The translations under genes were made by a program, and so were the position numbers. This document shows, one piece after another, positions 26,938 to 35,730 of a stretch of 64,000 nucleotides of DNA. The notes under the pieces were generated by a model, which was not told the DNA's origin, did not search any database, and saw only the letters and a list, made by a program, of their open reading frames with translations. Where the stretch lies: the NCBI GenBank assembly GCA_947088155.1, contig CAMUFL010000002.1, positions 62,001 through 126,000 on the forward strand. Reading direction: 5' to 3'. Numbering within the stretch: position 1 is the stretch's first letter; the number at the start of each line of letters is the position of its first letter. Source of the stretch: an uncultured Gardnerella sp. (GTDB lineage: Bacteria > Actinomycetota > Actinomycetes > Actinomycetales > Bifidobacteriaceae).

Positions 26938-28353
26938 ATGGAATGGAATGACGCTCCTCAAATGGACCCTCGCGCTGTGCAGGCAACTTCGGTATCTGCG
27001 CAGGATGAGAGTGCGTCGTCTCAGGAGCCACAGACGCTTAAGATTACTGCTGCCAGCTCAAATCCAAAAATGTTTACGCTACCTTGGGAGCTTCCACTTT
27101 CTCAATGGCCAGCCGATTTGTTTGTTAATTTGCCACGTGGTATTTCTCGACACATTGTGCGCTTTGTGCATGTTGGTGATGAAGTGTATGCCATGAAGGA
27201 AATTACTCGTCAGGTTGCAGAAAGAGAATATGAGCTTTTGCGCCGGCTTCGTAAACTTGAACTTCCAACTGTTACTCCTATAGCAGTTGTGGCAGGTCGT
27301 CGCGATGCTAATGGTGAAAAGCTTGAAGCAATGTTGGTAACTAAGCATCTTAAGTTCTCTTTGCCGTATCGTGCGTTGTTTGCACGCACTTTGCGTCCAG
27401 ATACTGCGGAACGTCTTATTGATGCTCTTGCTGTGCTTATGGTTCGGTTGCACCTTTCTGGCTTCTATTGGGGCGATGTTTCGCTTTCTAACGTTCTGTT
27501 TTTGCGAGATGCGGACGCATTTTCTGCCTTCCTAGTTGACGCAGAAACTGGTGATTTGCATGGAAGTTTGACTGAAGGTCAGCGCGAATACGATATTGAT
27601 TTGGCTCGAACGAATATTATTGGTGAACTTATGGATTTGAGTTCGGGTCAGCTTTTGCCTACTGAAGTAGATGAAATTAGCATAGGTAACCGTCTTGTAG
27701 ACCGCTACCACTCACTGTGGAGTACTCTTACGGACGTTGATAAGTTTAGTCCGGACGAAATGTGGCGTATTGAACGCCGCGTGAATCGTCTTAATGAACT
27801 TGGCTTCGATGTTGACGAGTTGGAAATGAAGACTTCCGAAGATGGTCGCCGAGTATTGGTTCGCCCTCGCGTGGTTGATGCTGGGTATGCTTCGCGTAAG
27901 TTGCTGCGTTTGACTGGTTTGGATGTGCAGGAAAATCAGGCCCGCAGGTTGCTTAACGATTTGGATGCGTATCGTACTTCTACATGGCGTCAGGGTGAAG
28001 AGCTTGAAATTGTTGCAACGGATTGGATGCGAGAAGTATTTGAGCCTACAGTTCGCATGATTCCTCCTGAATTCCGTTCGCAAATTGAGCCTGCTCAATT
28101 CTTCCACGAAGTTCTTGATCATCGTTGGTTTATGGCAGAAAAAGTTGGCCATGATGTTGCTATGCAAGATGCTGTAACAAGTTATATTAAGAATGTGCTT
28201 CCACAATATAAGATGGATAAGCGTGTGCTTGCTGCTATTAATGCTGATGCAGATTCTGGCGTAGTGGACGACGAATATACATATTCTCAACCAAATAATT
28301 CTGCTGTTGACATTGATGAATATAATCAAGATGCCAGTGTTTGGGCGAGTTGA
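26938..28353 (+). CDS. DUF4032 kinase-like protein
   Basis: A 471-residue actinobacterial protein with a RIO/LPS-kinase-like N-terminal half. It shows a possible nucleotide-binding Lys in YAMKEITRQVAEREYELL, a catalytic-loop-like GFYWGDVSLSNVLF with Asp and Asn in place, and a metal-type acid in FLVDAETGDL. A C-terminal DUF4032 half (about 220-440) follows. Substrate and role are unknown. It is monocistronic, between two strong terminators. The kinase motifs look intact, so catalysis is possible, but this is inference. Confidence 0.8.
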   Translation: MEWNDAPQMDPRAVQATSVSAQDESASSQEPQTLKITAASSNPKMFTLPWELPLSQWPADLFVNLPRGISRHIVRFVHVGDEVYAMKEITRQVAEREYELLRRLRKLELPTVTPIAVVAGRRDANGEKLEAMLVTKHLKFSLPYRALFARTLRPDTAERLIDALAVLMVRLHLSGFYWGDVSLSNVLFLRDADAFSAFLVDAETGDLHGSLTEGQREYDIDLARTNIIGELMDLSSGQLLPTEVDEISIGNRLVDRYHSLWSTLTDVDKFSPDEMWRIERRVNRLNELGFDVDELEMKTSEDGRRVLVRPRVVDAGYASRKLLRLTGLDVQENQARRLLNDLDAYRTSTWRQGEELEIVATDWMREVFEPTVRMIPPEFRSQIEPAQFFHEVLDHRWFMAEKVGHDVAMQDAVTSYIKNVLPQYKMDKRVLAAINADADSGVVDDEYTYSQPNNSAVDIDEYNQDASVWAS

Positions 28354-28454
28354 TTTGTGTGCATTATATTTAGATTGTTATATAATCAAAAAGCTAATTC
28401 TCAATAAGGGCGACGCTAATTGTCGTCTTTGATTTGTAAGCGAATTTTTCGTAA

Positions 28455-28480
28455 GGGGAGCTTCGGCTCCCCCGTTTTTT
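28455..28480 (+). terminator. Rho-independent terminator after DUF4032 gene
   Basis: GGGGAGC, TTCG tetraloop, GCTCCCC, then CG and a T6 tract. Confidence 0.9.
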
Positions 28481-28580
28481 ATGTGTATTGCCAAAAGTAG
28501 ATATATGCGCTGAGACATGTGATAGAAAATAAAAAAATCTCAGCGAAATATGAGAACATATCCGCTGAGATATCACAGAG

Positions 28581-28653
28581 TGCCCCCTGTGGGACTCGAA
28601 CCCACAACCCAAGACTTAAAAGGACTCTGCTCTGCCAATTGAGCTAAAGGGGC
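28581..28653 (-). tRNA. tRNA-Lys (anticodon UUU)
   Basis: Minus-strand cloverleaf: acceptor GCCCCTT / AGGGGGC, D-arm AGCTCAATTGGCAGAGC, anticodon loop CTTTTAA (anticodon TTT), T-arm GTGGGTTCGAGTCCCAC, discriminator A. The 3' CCA is not encoded. The anticodon stem (GAGTC/GTCTT) contains a U-U mismatch at the 30-40 pair and a G-U at 27-43. Confidence 0.92.
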
Positions 28654-28725
28654 AACAAACGCTAAGTATACTACAGCGAAGCGACTAAGGGAATATATGA
28701 CACTATTGTGCGTGTTATAAACAAC

Positions 28726-28986
28726 CTATTGCAGCATTCCTAATGCTTCTAACTTAGCTTTAATTTGCGTAGCAGACGGTTCTACAAGGAAAGTATTATC
28801 CGCAAAAGTTACTACAGGAATATGCTTTTGTCCGCTAATCTCTACAGCTTTATTTGCGGCTCCATCTTCTGCTTCAATATCGTGCCAAATAAATTGCACA
28901 CCGTACGTCTTAAGCGCAGCTTTCGCTCGAATGCAATCACCGCACCAATCTGCACCATATACTTCTACTGTTGCTTGATCTTTCAT
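28726..28986 (-). CDS. Glutaredoxin-like / mycoredoxin-family protein
   Basis: An 86-residue thioredoxin-fold protein (ATVEVYGADWCGDCIRAKAAL) with a CGDC redox motif (residues 15-18) and the cis-Pro segment HIPVVTF. Size and motif fit the mycoredoxin/glutaredoxin-like family of actinobacteria, which in mycothiol producers reduces mixed disulfides. Whether this organism makes mycothiol cannot be judged here. ATG 28986 is preceded on its strand by GAGGA. Confidence 0.85.
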   Translation of the reverse strand: MKDQATVEVYGADWCGDCIRAKAALKTYGVQFIWHDIEAEDGAANKAVEISGQKHIPVVTFADNTFLVEPSATQIKAKLEALGMLQ

Positions 28987-29165
28987 AAATCCTCCTCGTT
29001 ATTTTGATTTGCAAAATTTAGATGCTTTTAGATTATCGTTTATTGCTTTTATTAGTGTAATGGATTCTTTTGTGTAGCGCCAAGTTGACTTATAAGTGTG
29101 ACAAAGATGAGAAAAAATAGTGAAATATATTGCTACTGTCCCTTGATTTTCATAGGCTTGATGAC

Positions 29166-30356
29166 ATGAACATGGTTATGGATATGAACATGGTTATTTG
29201 GTTTGTGATTGCTGCGGTTGTCATTGCGGTTCTGCTTGTTGCCGTGGCAGTAATTTTGCGAATTTGCAGCAACAGCAAAGGACCATCAATTCCGGAAAAC
29301 GTAGATATTTCAGTCAATGATGATCAGAGTGATGCGTCTATGGTTGAGCATAAGGCTACGTCTGAGTCTTCTTTGAAATCGAAACTGGGAGTAGGGTCTA
29401 AGCTTAAGTCTGAACTTAAATCTGAGCCGGAAAGTACGTCTGCTAGATTTAAGCGTCTTCGTGAACGTTTAGCTAATACTGCCAACCCGTTTGGTCGCGC
29501 TCTTTTCAATATCATTAGTAAAGATCATCTTTCGGAAGAAGATTGGCAAGACGTGGAAGATACTTTACTTATGGCCGATGTTGGCGCTTGTGCAAGTGAA
29601 GAATTAGTAGAAGCGTTACGCAAGGATGCTCGTATTTCTGGAACTTCTAGTGCGGAAGATGTGCGTACTGCTTTGCGATCTAAACTTTTGGAAGTTGTGG
29701 GGGAAAATGCTGACCGTCGTTTGAATGCGGATAAACCGGATGCTCATCATCCGTGCGTCATTATGATGGTTGGTGTAAATGGAACCGGCAAAACTACTAC
29801 TGCTGGAAAATTAGCAAGACTATTTGTGGCGCAGCATCGTTCCGTAATACTTGCTGCGGCTGACACATTCCGCGCTGCTGCGGCAGATCAGCTTGAAACT
29901 TGGGCTTCTGCGGTTAATGTTCCAGTTGTGAGAGCAGAAAAAGACGGTGCGGATCCTGCTTCTGTTGCTTTTATTGCTGCAGACAAAGCGAATGATGAAA
30001 AAGCAGATGTTCTTATTGTGGATACTGCTGGTCGTTTGCAAAACAAAGCGAATTTAATGGATGAGCTTGGAAAAATTCGTAGAGTTGTGGAAAAAACTGT
30101 TCCTGTTGATGAAGTGCTGTTGGTGCTGGACGCTACTACTGGTCAAAATGGCATGGCTCAAGCCAAAGTATTTGCTGAAGCTATTGGCATTACTGGAGTT
30201 GTGCTTACTAAGCTTGATGGCTCAGCTAAGGGCGGTATTGTCGTTGCAGTTCAGCGTGAATTAGGTGTGCCTGTAAAGTTGGTAGGCCTTGGTGAGGGTC
30301 CGGATGATTTAGTTCCATTTGACCCGCAAAGTTTTGTAGATGGTTTGCTGGCGTAA
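29166..30356 (+). CDS. ftsY: Signal recognition particle receptor FtsY
   Basis: GTPase that docks SRP-ribosome complexes at the membrane. An N-terminal membrane helix (VIWFVIAAVVIAVLLVAVAVIL) replaces the acidic A domain of E. coli, as in many actinobacteria. The NG domain has GVNGTGKTTTAGKLA (G1), DTFRAAAADQLETWA, DTAGRLQNKANLM (G3) and TKLDGSAKGGIVVAV. The frame is open from a TTG at 29130, but ATG 29166 gives a better start just before the membrane segment. A terminator follows. Confidence 0.94.
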   Translation: MNMVMDMNMVIWFVIAAVVIAVLLVAVAVILRICSNSKGPSIPENVDISVNDDQSDASMVEHKATSESSLKSKLGVGSKLKSELKSEPESTSARFKRLRERLANTANPFGRALFNIISKDHLSEEDWQDVEDTLLMADVGACASEELVEALRKDARISGTSSAEDVRTALRSKLLEVVGENADRRLNADKPDAHHPCVIMMVGVNGTGKTTTAGKLARLFVAQHRSVILAAADTFRAAAADQLETWASAVNVPVVRAEKDGADPASVAFIAADKANDEKADVLIVDTAGRLQNKANLMDELGKIRRVVEKTVPVDEVLLVLDATTGQNGMAQAKVFAEAIGITGVVLTKLDGSAKGGIVVAVQRELGVPVKLVGLGEGPDDLVPFDPQSFVDGLLA

Positions 30357-30370
30357 TAATTTGTAACAGT

Positions 30371-30405
30371 AAAGCCTGCTCAAGTAAAATGGGCAGGCTT
30401 TATGC
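30371..30405 (+). terminator. Terminator after ftsY
   Basis: AAAGCCTGC / GCAGGCTTT stem of 9 bp, with a short T-rich run after it. Confidence 0.7.
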
Positions 30406-30636
30406 TTGCGGTAGCTGCGGTAGTCGTAATAATTGCGGTAGTTGTAGTAGCTGTTATAGTTGCAATTTTGTAGTTGCTTTGTAATTAATTGCGGTTATTG
30501 CGTTACCTATTTTTTGCGTATTTTTTGTTGACTTTTATCTATGCTAACTTTCCCGGTACAATATTAGTAGCTGTAGAAATATTTCAGTTGCAATGATGTC
30601 ATATTGTTGTGCTGTTTGAAATAATTGAGGTGAAAT

Positions 30637-32448
30637 ATGACCACAATGGATCCGCAATGGGCGTTGTTGGCCGGCGCATTGGTGTTTATTATCACGCCGG
30701 GTATTGCTCTGTTTTATGGCGGCCGTGAACGTGCCACTTCCATGGTGAATATGATGATGCTTTCTGCTGGCGCCATCGCCGTAACTACGCTGGTTTGGAC
30801 GCTTTGGGGATGGTCGTTAGCTTTTGCTGGTAAAGATATGGCTGGTGGCGTGATTGGAGATCCGTTAAGTGGTTTATTATTCCGTGATTCGATGGTTGCA
30901 GATCATGGCGTATTTACTTCTATGGACGCAAATTCTGGAATAGCTGGAGGTATTCCTGCGGCGTTTCGTTTAGCTTGTGCTGTGGTTGCTGTTGCTCTTA
31001 TTACAGGAGCTTTGGCTGGCCGTGTGCGCTATGCAATTTGGCTGATTTTCGTTGCAGTGTGGATTACATTGGTGTTTGCTCCTTTGGCGCACATGGTTTG
31101 TGGAGGCGGCTTGCTGTCTCCTAATGGCGCTATATCTCAGGCTTTGGGAATTCAGGTTCATGATTTTGCTGGCGGATCGTTATTGCATATTGCTGCTGCT
31201 GTTTCTGCTTTTGCAATTGTGATGATTATTGGTGGTCATGCTCATTTTCCGTTGAAGCATTTTGTTTTGCATATTAAGAATGTTGCTCATGCTGGTGCGG
31301 GAGCGAATTCTGAATCTGCTAAATCTAACTCTCGTAATTCTAAGAGTCGTTTGTCTCGTGCTTTGTGGGCTGATGTTGCACATGCTCAGGATGCTTCTGC
31401 TAAGACTATGGTTTCTCCGATTGCTACTGTAACTGAAGTTCCAGCTGAAAGTTCCGTTACGAAGTCTGCTGTAGAAAATGGTGTTGCTACTCGTCATCCT
31501 CACAACGTTCCGTTTGTTATGCTTGGTATTTTCTTAATATGGTTCGGCTGGCTTGGATTAATGATTGGTTCATCTGCTGGAATTCCTGGTGTTGCTGGAT
31601 ATGCTTGGGTAAGTTCTACGATTACAGCCTCCGCGTCAATGCTGGCTTGGGGAGTAACTGAGCGCTTGCATTCTGGCTGCTTTACTGCTTTGGGCGCTGC
31701 TTCTGGAATGATGGCTGGTTTGGCTGCTTCGGCGGCGGCTGCAGATGTTATTGCTCCTCTTTGGTCGCTGGTTTTGGGTGTTCTTGCTGGTGTTATTACG
31801 TCGCTTGTAACTCATTCGCGCATCTTTGTTCACTATGATGGTGCCTTGCATGTGGTGAGTGTGAATGGTGTTGCAGCTCTTATTGGCGTTCTTGCTGTTG
31901 GCTTATTCGCAGATGGTTCTGGTTTGCTTACTGTTGGCGACTGGCATCAATTAGTTGCGCAGATTTGTTTAATTGGTATTACGGTTCTGTATTCAGGAGC
32001 AGTAACAGCTGTTGTTGCTTTTGCTTTGGAGAAACTTTTTGGTTGGCGTATTTCTGAGGCGAAGGAACGTAAGGGTATTGATTTAGCGGATCAAGGCGAA
32101 AGGGCCTATGATTTCTCTGCTATAGCCCAAAGCCATGATGGTGCTGTGGTTTCTGTTGCTGACGACGCTAACAAAACGCAAATGGCTGTTTTGACTTCTG
32201 TTGATATTGCAATTGACGACAGTGAGCCTGCAGTTGATTCTTCGGAAGCTGTTTCTGATGTTGAAACTCAGGGTTTCAGCGATAACAATGTTGAAGAATC
32301 TGAGTTTGATTCTGTACAGTTATCTGATTCTGAATCGGAAGAATCTTCTGAAGAAACTAGTGAAGAATCTGCTGTGGATGAAGAAAAAGAAGAAACTGAG
32401 CAAGAAAAGAAAAAATCTCGCAAGTCTCACAACGATTCTAATAAATAA
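30637..32448 (+). CDS. amt: Divergent ammonium transporter (Amt/Mep/Rh family)
   Basis: A polytopic membrane protein with about 11 helices (FIITPGIALFYGGRERATSMVNMM; DFAGGSLLHIAAAVSAF; WFGWLGLMIGSSAG). Relative to E. coli AmtB, the first twin-His is present (LLHI), but the second position reads VSVNGVAALIG where AmtB has VxGVHGVxGI, i.e. Asn for His. The AmtB Trp148 region HMVWGGG reads HMVCGGG. A ~70-residue loop (about 215-285) and a ~130-residue acidic tail (EESEFDSVQLSDSESEESSEE) are extra. It follows ftsY, but glnB and glnD are absent. Transport activity is uncertain. Confidence 0.85.
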   Translation: MTTMDPQWALLAGALVFIITPGIALFYGGRERATSMVNMMMLSAGAIAVTTLVWTLWGWSLAFAGKDMAGGVIGDPLSGLLFRDSMVADHGVFTSMDANSGIAGGIPAAFRLACAVVAVALITGALAGRVRYAIWLIFVAVWITLVFAPLAHMVCGGGLLSPNGAISQALGIQVHDFAGGSLLHIAAAVSAFAIVMIIGGHAHFPLKHFVLHIKNVAHAGAGANSESAKSNSRNSKSRLSRALWADVAHAQDASAKTMVSPIATVTEVPAESSVTKSAVENGVATRHPHNVPFVMLGIFLIWFGWLGLMIGSSAGIPGVAGYAWVSSTITASASMLAWGVTERLHSGCFTALGAASGMMAGLAASAAAADVIAPLWSLVLGVLAGVITSLVTHSRIFVHYDGALHVVSVNGVAALIGVLAVGLFADGSGLLTVGDWHQLVAQICLIGITVLYSGAVTAVVAFALEKLFGWRISEAKERKGIDLADQGERAYDFSAIAQSHDGAVVSVADDANKTQMAVLTSVDIAIDDSEPAVDSSEAVSDVETQGFSDNNVEESEFDSVQLSDSESEESSEETSEESAVDEEKEETEQEKKKSRKSHNDSNK

Positions 32449-32499
32449 AAAATAACGTAAGTAGATTATTTGCTATAGCAAAGTAGATATTCACAAATA

Positions 32500-32537
32500 A
32501 CAAGCCGCATTCTTTGTATAAAGTGTGCGGCTTTGTT
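32500..32537 (+). terminator. Terminator after amt-like gene
   Basis: AAGCCGCA (32502-32509) pairs with TGCGGCTT (32526-32533), followed by TGTT. The T-tract is short. Confidence 0.6.
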
Positions 32538-32564
32538 ATATTTCGACACACACGAATTATGTGT

Positions 32565-32668
32565 TGTGGATAAAAAGATGAGTTATCCACATTTTAGGCG
32601 TGTCTAAGTGGATATTTCACAAACTTGTGCACATATTGGGGATAACATTGTGGATATTGTGCGGATAA
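32565..32668. repeat. Cluster of DnaA-box-like sequences away from oriC
   Basis: Perfect boxes are TGTGGATAA (32565-32573) and TTATCCACA (32583-32591). One-mismatch boxes are TGGGGATAA (32637-32645), TGTGGATAT (32649-32657) and TGCGGATAA (32660-32668). A two-mismatch box AGTGGATAT is at 32607-32615. Six boxes in about 105 bp of AT-rich intergenic DNA is denser than the dnaA-rpmH spacer in this window. It may be a DnaA-titration or replication-control site. Confidence 0.65.
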
Positions 32669-32797
32669 CTTTTCTAAATTACGTTTTTGTTTGCGATTTA
32701 TCTATATTTGTGTTAGCACTTAGAATTTTTAATTTGCGCACGTAGTATGATTTATTTTTTGCTTACGCATAATGCAGTAGCAGTAGAATGAGGCGTT

Positions 32798-34159
32798 ATG
32801 ACAAATCAGCAGTTGAATAATCAGAACAAAAAAGACATATTACGCAATATCTGGCTACTTGCAGTACCAACTTTTGGGCAGCTCATAGCAGAGCCTGCGT
32901 TTGTTCTTATTGACACTGCTATTATTGGGCACATTGGCAAAAATGCTCTAGCAGGGCTTTCTATTGGCTCAACAGTGCTTCTTACAACAACCGGTTTATG
33001 CTTGTTTTTGGCGTACAACACAACTTCGCAAGTAGCTCGTCTTTTAGGCGCTGGTAAAAATCGTGAAGGATTTAGCGTTGGGATGGACGGCTTGTGGCTT
33101 GCTTTACTGCTAGGTGTAATACTTACAGTTGTTCTTATTTTTGCCGCAGAGCCATTATGCTTTGCAATTGGCGCTCGTGGTGCAACGCTGCGAAGTGCCA
33201 TAATATACACTCAAATGGTTATGCCTGGCTTGCCTGCGATGCTACTCGTGTACGCTGCAAATGGAATATTTCGTGGACTCTGCAAGGTGCGCATTACCTT
33301 ATTTGCTGCAGTAAGCGGTGCTGCTCTAAATACTATTCTTGATATTATTTTCATATTTGGCTTACATATGGGAATCGCCGGTTCTGGAATTGCAACAATG
33401 ATTGCGCAATGGTATATGGGTCTTGTGCTCACAATCCCAGCTATTGTTTGGGCTGAGAAAAGTGATGCGCGACTTCGTCCACACTTCCAGCATATTTTGC
33501 ATTCTGCTGGAAGTGGTGTTCCACTATTTGTGCGAACTCTCGCTTTACGCGTGTGCATGGTTGCGACGGTTGTTACGGCTACTAGGCTTGGAACGAACAC
33601 GCTTGCGGCTTACCAAGTTGCTAATTCTTGCTGGAATTTTGTTATGAATATTCTCGACGCAATTGGAATTGCAGCGCAAACAATAGTTGCTGCAGCTCTT
33701 GGAGCAGGGCTTCGTAAACGGGCGGGAATTATTACGCGTATTTGTGCTCAAGTCGGTGCTTTAAGTAGCGTAGTTGTTGGTTTATTTATGATTTTGCTAG
33801 GTTGGTGCTGTGCGACGCTATTTAGCCCGCACGCGGATATTCAGATTCTTATTTCTGTAAGTATGACAATCTTAGGTTTATTCTTGCCGTTAGCTGGATG
33901 GATGTGGGCATTAGATGGCGTGCTGATTGGTGCAGGCGACCATCGTTACTTAGCAAAAGCTTGCTCAGTTATGGCGGTCATATATTTGGCAACACTACTT
34001 TTTACTGGAGTTCTTGATGTTGTTTTTGGTGCGCATGATGTGACGCGAACTATTACTCTATGGCTTGCTCTAAATGTTGTGTATATTGGTGGTCGTGCTG
34101 TAGGAAACAGTTTGCGTATTAGAACAGACGCTTGGATGGATGCTGCACTGCAGTTATAA
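32798..34159 (+). CDS. MATE-family efflux transporter (DinF-like)
   Basis: A 453-residue multidrug/toxic-compound extrusion family member with 12 predicted helices. It shows the family entry LAVPTFGQLIAEPAFVLIDTAIIGHIG, GLSIGSTVLLTTTGLCLFL and the second-half start LFVRTLALRVCMVATVVTATRLG. It resembles the DinF branch common in actinobacteria. It uses H+ or Na+ gradients; the substrate is not predictable. ATG 32798 follows GAGGCG. The next gene is dnaB. Confidence 0.9.
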   Translation: MTNQQLNNQNKKDILRNIWLLAVPTFGQLIAEPAFVLIDTAIIGHIGKNALAGLSIGSTVLLTTTGLCLFLAYNTTSQVARLLGAGKNREGFSVGMDGLWLALLLGVILTVVLIFAAEPLCFAIGARGATLRSAIIYTQMVMPGLPAMLLVYAANGIFRGLCKVRITLFAAVSGAALNTILDIIFIFGLHMGIAGSGIATMIAQWYMGLVLTIPAIVWAEKSDARLRPHFQHILHSAGSGVPLFVRTLALRVCMVATVVTATRLGTNTLAAYQVANSCWNFVMNILDAIGIAAQTIVAAALGAGLRKRAGIITRICAQVGALSSVVVGLFMILLGWCCATLFSPHADIQILISVSMTILGLFLPLAGWMWALDGVLIGAGDHRYLAKACSVMAVIYLATLLFTGVLDVVFGAHDVTRTITLWLALNVVYIGGRAVGNSLRIRTDAWMDAALQL

Positions 34160-34238
34160 GCGTGATTTTGTAAGTAAATAATTACAATAAGCGTGATTTT
34201 GCACAACATGTTTCAACCTTGTAATACGTGCGCGCGCT

Positions 34239-34244
34239 TATACT
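34239..34244 (+). promoter_or_regulatory. -10 element directly before dnaB, suggesting a leaderless start
   Basis: TATACT ends 7 bp before the dnaB ATG at 34252, and no Shine-Dalgarno sequence precedes that ATG. Transcription could therefore begin at the A of ATG. No convincing -35 was found. Confidence 0.4.
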
Positions 34245-34251
34245 CGTTTTT

Positions 34252-35724
34252 ATGGCAGATAATGATATGTGGCAGTCTACTCAGGGAAGCGTAAACCGCT
34301 CGGGAAGCAATCGTGGTGGTAGCGTTGGTGCTCCAATATACGGTTCTAGCGTTGCAAATCGTGGCGTTGAAACAGGTGGGGCTACGTTATTCGACCGCGT
34401 GCCACCGCACGATGTTGACGCAGAAATGGCTGTGCTTGGTGGCATGCTTATGAGCAAAGATGCTATTGGTGAAGTGTCACAAGTTTTAGAAACCTCAGAT
34501 TTTTACCAGCCGCAGCATCAAACAATTTACGATGCTATTCTTACGCTTTTTGCAGGTTCCCAACCAGTTGACGTTGTACTTGTAGCCAACGAATTAATGA
34601 AGGATGGAAATCTGGATAAAATCGGCGGAGCGGATTATTTGCACAGTCTTGTAGCATCCGTGCCAACTGCTGCGAACGCAATGTATTATGCGGATATCGT
34701 TCACCAAAATGCTATTTTGCGTAATGTTATTACAGCAGGTACTAAAATTGCGCAAATGGGTTACTCTGCTTCTGGTGCTCAAGCGGAAGATATTGTGAAT
34801 CTTGCGCAATCAGAAGTGTACGAGATGAGTGCCGGCAAAGTGCGTCAAGATTATGTTGCTATTGGCCCAGTTTTACAAAGTACGCTTAATCAGCTAGATA
34901 AAATGCAAAATCATGAGCTTGAACAAGGTGTTCCAACTGGTTTTCGTGATATTGATGAAGTTACACAAGGTTTGCAACCTGGACAAATGATTGTTGTTGC
35001 TGGACGTCCAGCAATGGGCAAATCTACGCTTGGCATTGATTTTGCTAGGTCTGCAGCACTTCACCACAATATGTCAACTATTGTATTTTCTTTGGAAATG
35101 AGCAAAGTGGAATTGGCTCAGCGAATTATTGCTGCAGAAACAAATATTCCACTGGCTGCCATGAGGAGAGCGGAAGATATTACACCTGACCGTTGGAGTA
35201 TGCTCAATAATTTTTGGGCAAAAATGCAGAATGCTCCGCTTTTTATTGACGATAGTCCGAATATGAGTTTGATGGAAATTCGCGCAAAATGTCGAAGATT
35301 GAAGCAAACGAACGATTTGAAACTGGTGGTTATCGACTACTTGCAGCTTATGAGTTCCGGAAAACGCGTTGAAAGCCGCCAGCAGGAAGTTTCAGAATTC
35401 TCGCGTGCTCTTAAGTTACTTGCAAAAGAGCTTGAAGTGCCGGTTGTGGCTTTAAGCCAGCTTAACCGCGGACCGGAAATGCGAAACGACAAAAAGCCGC
35501 AGCTTTCGGATTTGCGTGAATCTGGTTCTATTGAGCAGGATGCCGACGTTGTGTTCCTTGTGCATCGTCCTGATTTTTACAATAAGGAAGATCGCCCTGG
35601 TGAAGCTGATATTATTATGGCAAAGCATCGTAACGGTCCTACAGATACTTTTAATCTTGCCTTCTTGGGTGCAACTTCCAAATTTATGGACATGCCGCAA
35701 GACTACCAGCAGGCAGGAGTGTGA
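34252..35724 (+). CDS. dnaB: Replicative DNA helicase DnaB
   Basis: Hexameric 5'-3' helicase at the replication fork. The N-terminal DnaB domain (PHDVDAEMAVLGGMLMSKDAIGEV) is followed by the RecA-like helicase domain with Walker A AGRPAMGKSTLG (about 250), Walker B LKLVVIDYLQLM, SQLNRGPE and the arginine-finger region KHRNGPTDTFNLAFLG. No intein is present. The frame extends to 34228, but MADNDMW at 34252 is the family-like start. Transcription appears independent of the MATE gene. Confidence 0.96.
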   Translation: MADNDMWQSTQGSVNRSGSNRGGSVGAPIYGSSVANRGVETGGATLFDRVPPHDVDAEMAVLGGMLMSKDAIGEVSQVLETSDFYQPQHQTIYDAILTLFAGSQPVDVVLVANELMKDGNLDKIGGADYLHSLVASVPTAANAMYYADIVHQNAILRNVITAGTKIAQMGYSASGAQAEDIVNLAQSEVYEMSAGKVRQDYVAIGPVLQSTLNQLDKMQNHELEQGVPTGFRDIDEVTQGLQPGQMIVVAGRPAMGKSTLGIDFARSAALHHNMSTIVFSLEMSKVELAQRIIAAETNIPLAAMRRAEDITPDRWSMLNNFWAKMQNAPLFIDDSPNMSLMEIRAKCRRLKQTNDLKLVVIDYLQLMSSGKRVESRQQEVSEFSRALKLLAKELEVPVVALSQLNRGPEMRNDKKPQLSDLRESGSIEQDADVVFLVHRPDFYNKEDRPGEADIIMAKHRNGPTDTFNLAFLGATSKFMDMPQDYQQAGV

Positions 35725-35730
35725 TTGAGT

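Noticed and set aside
30405..30480. GCGGTAGTTGTAGTAG-like repeats after ftsY as a functional element.
   Set aside because: Short, irregular low-complexity sequence with no consistent unit or associated motif.
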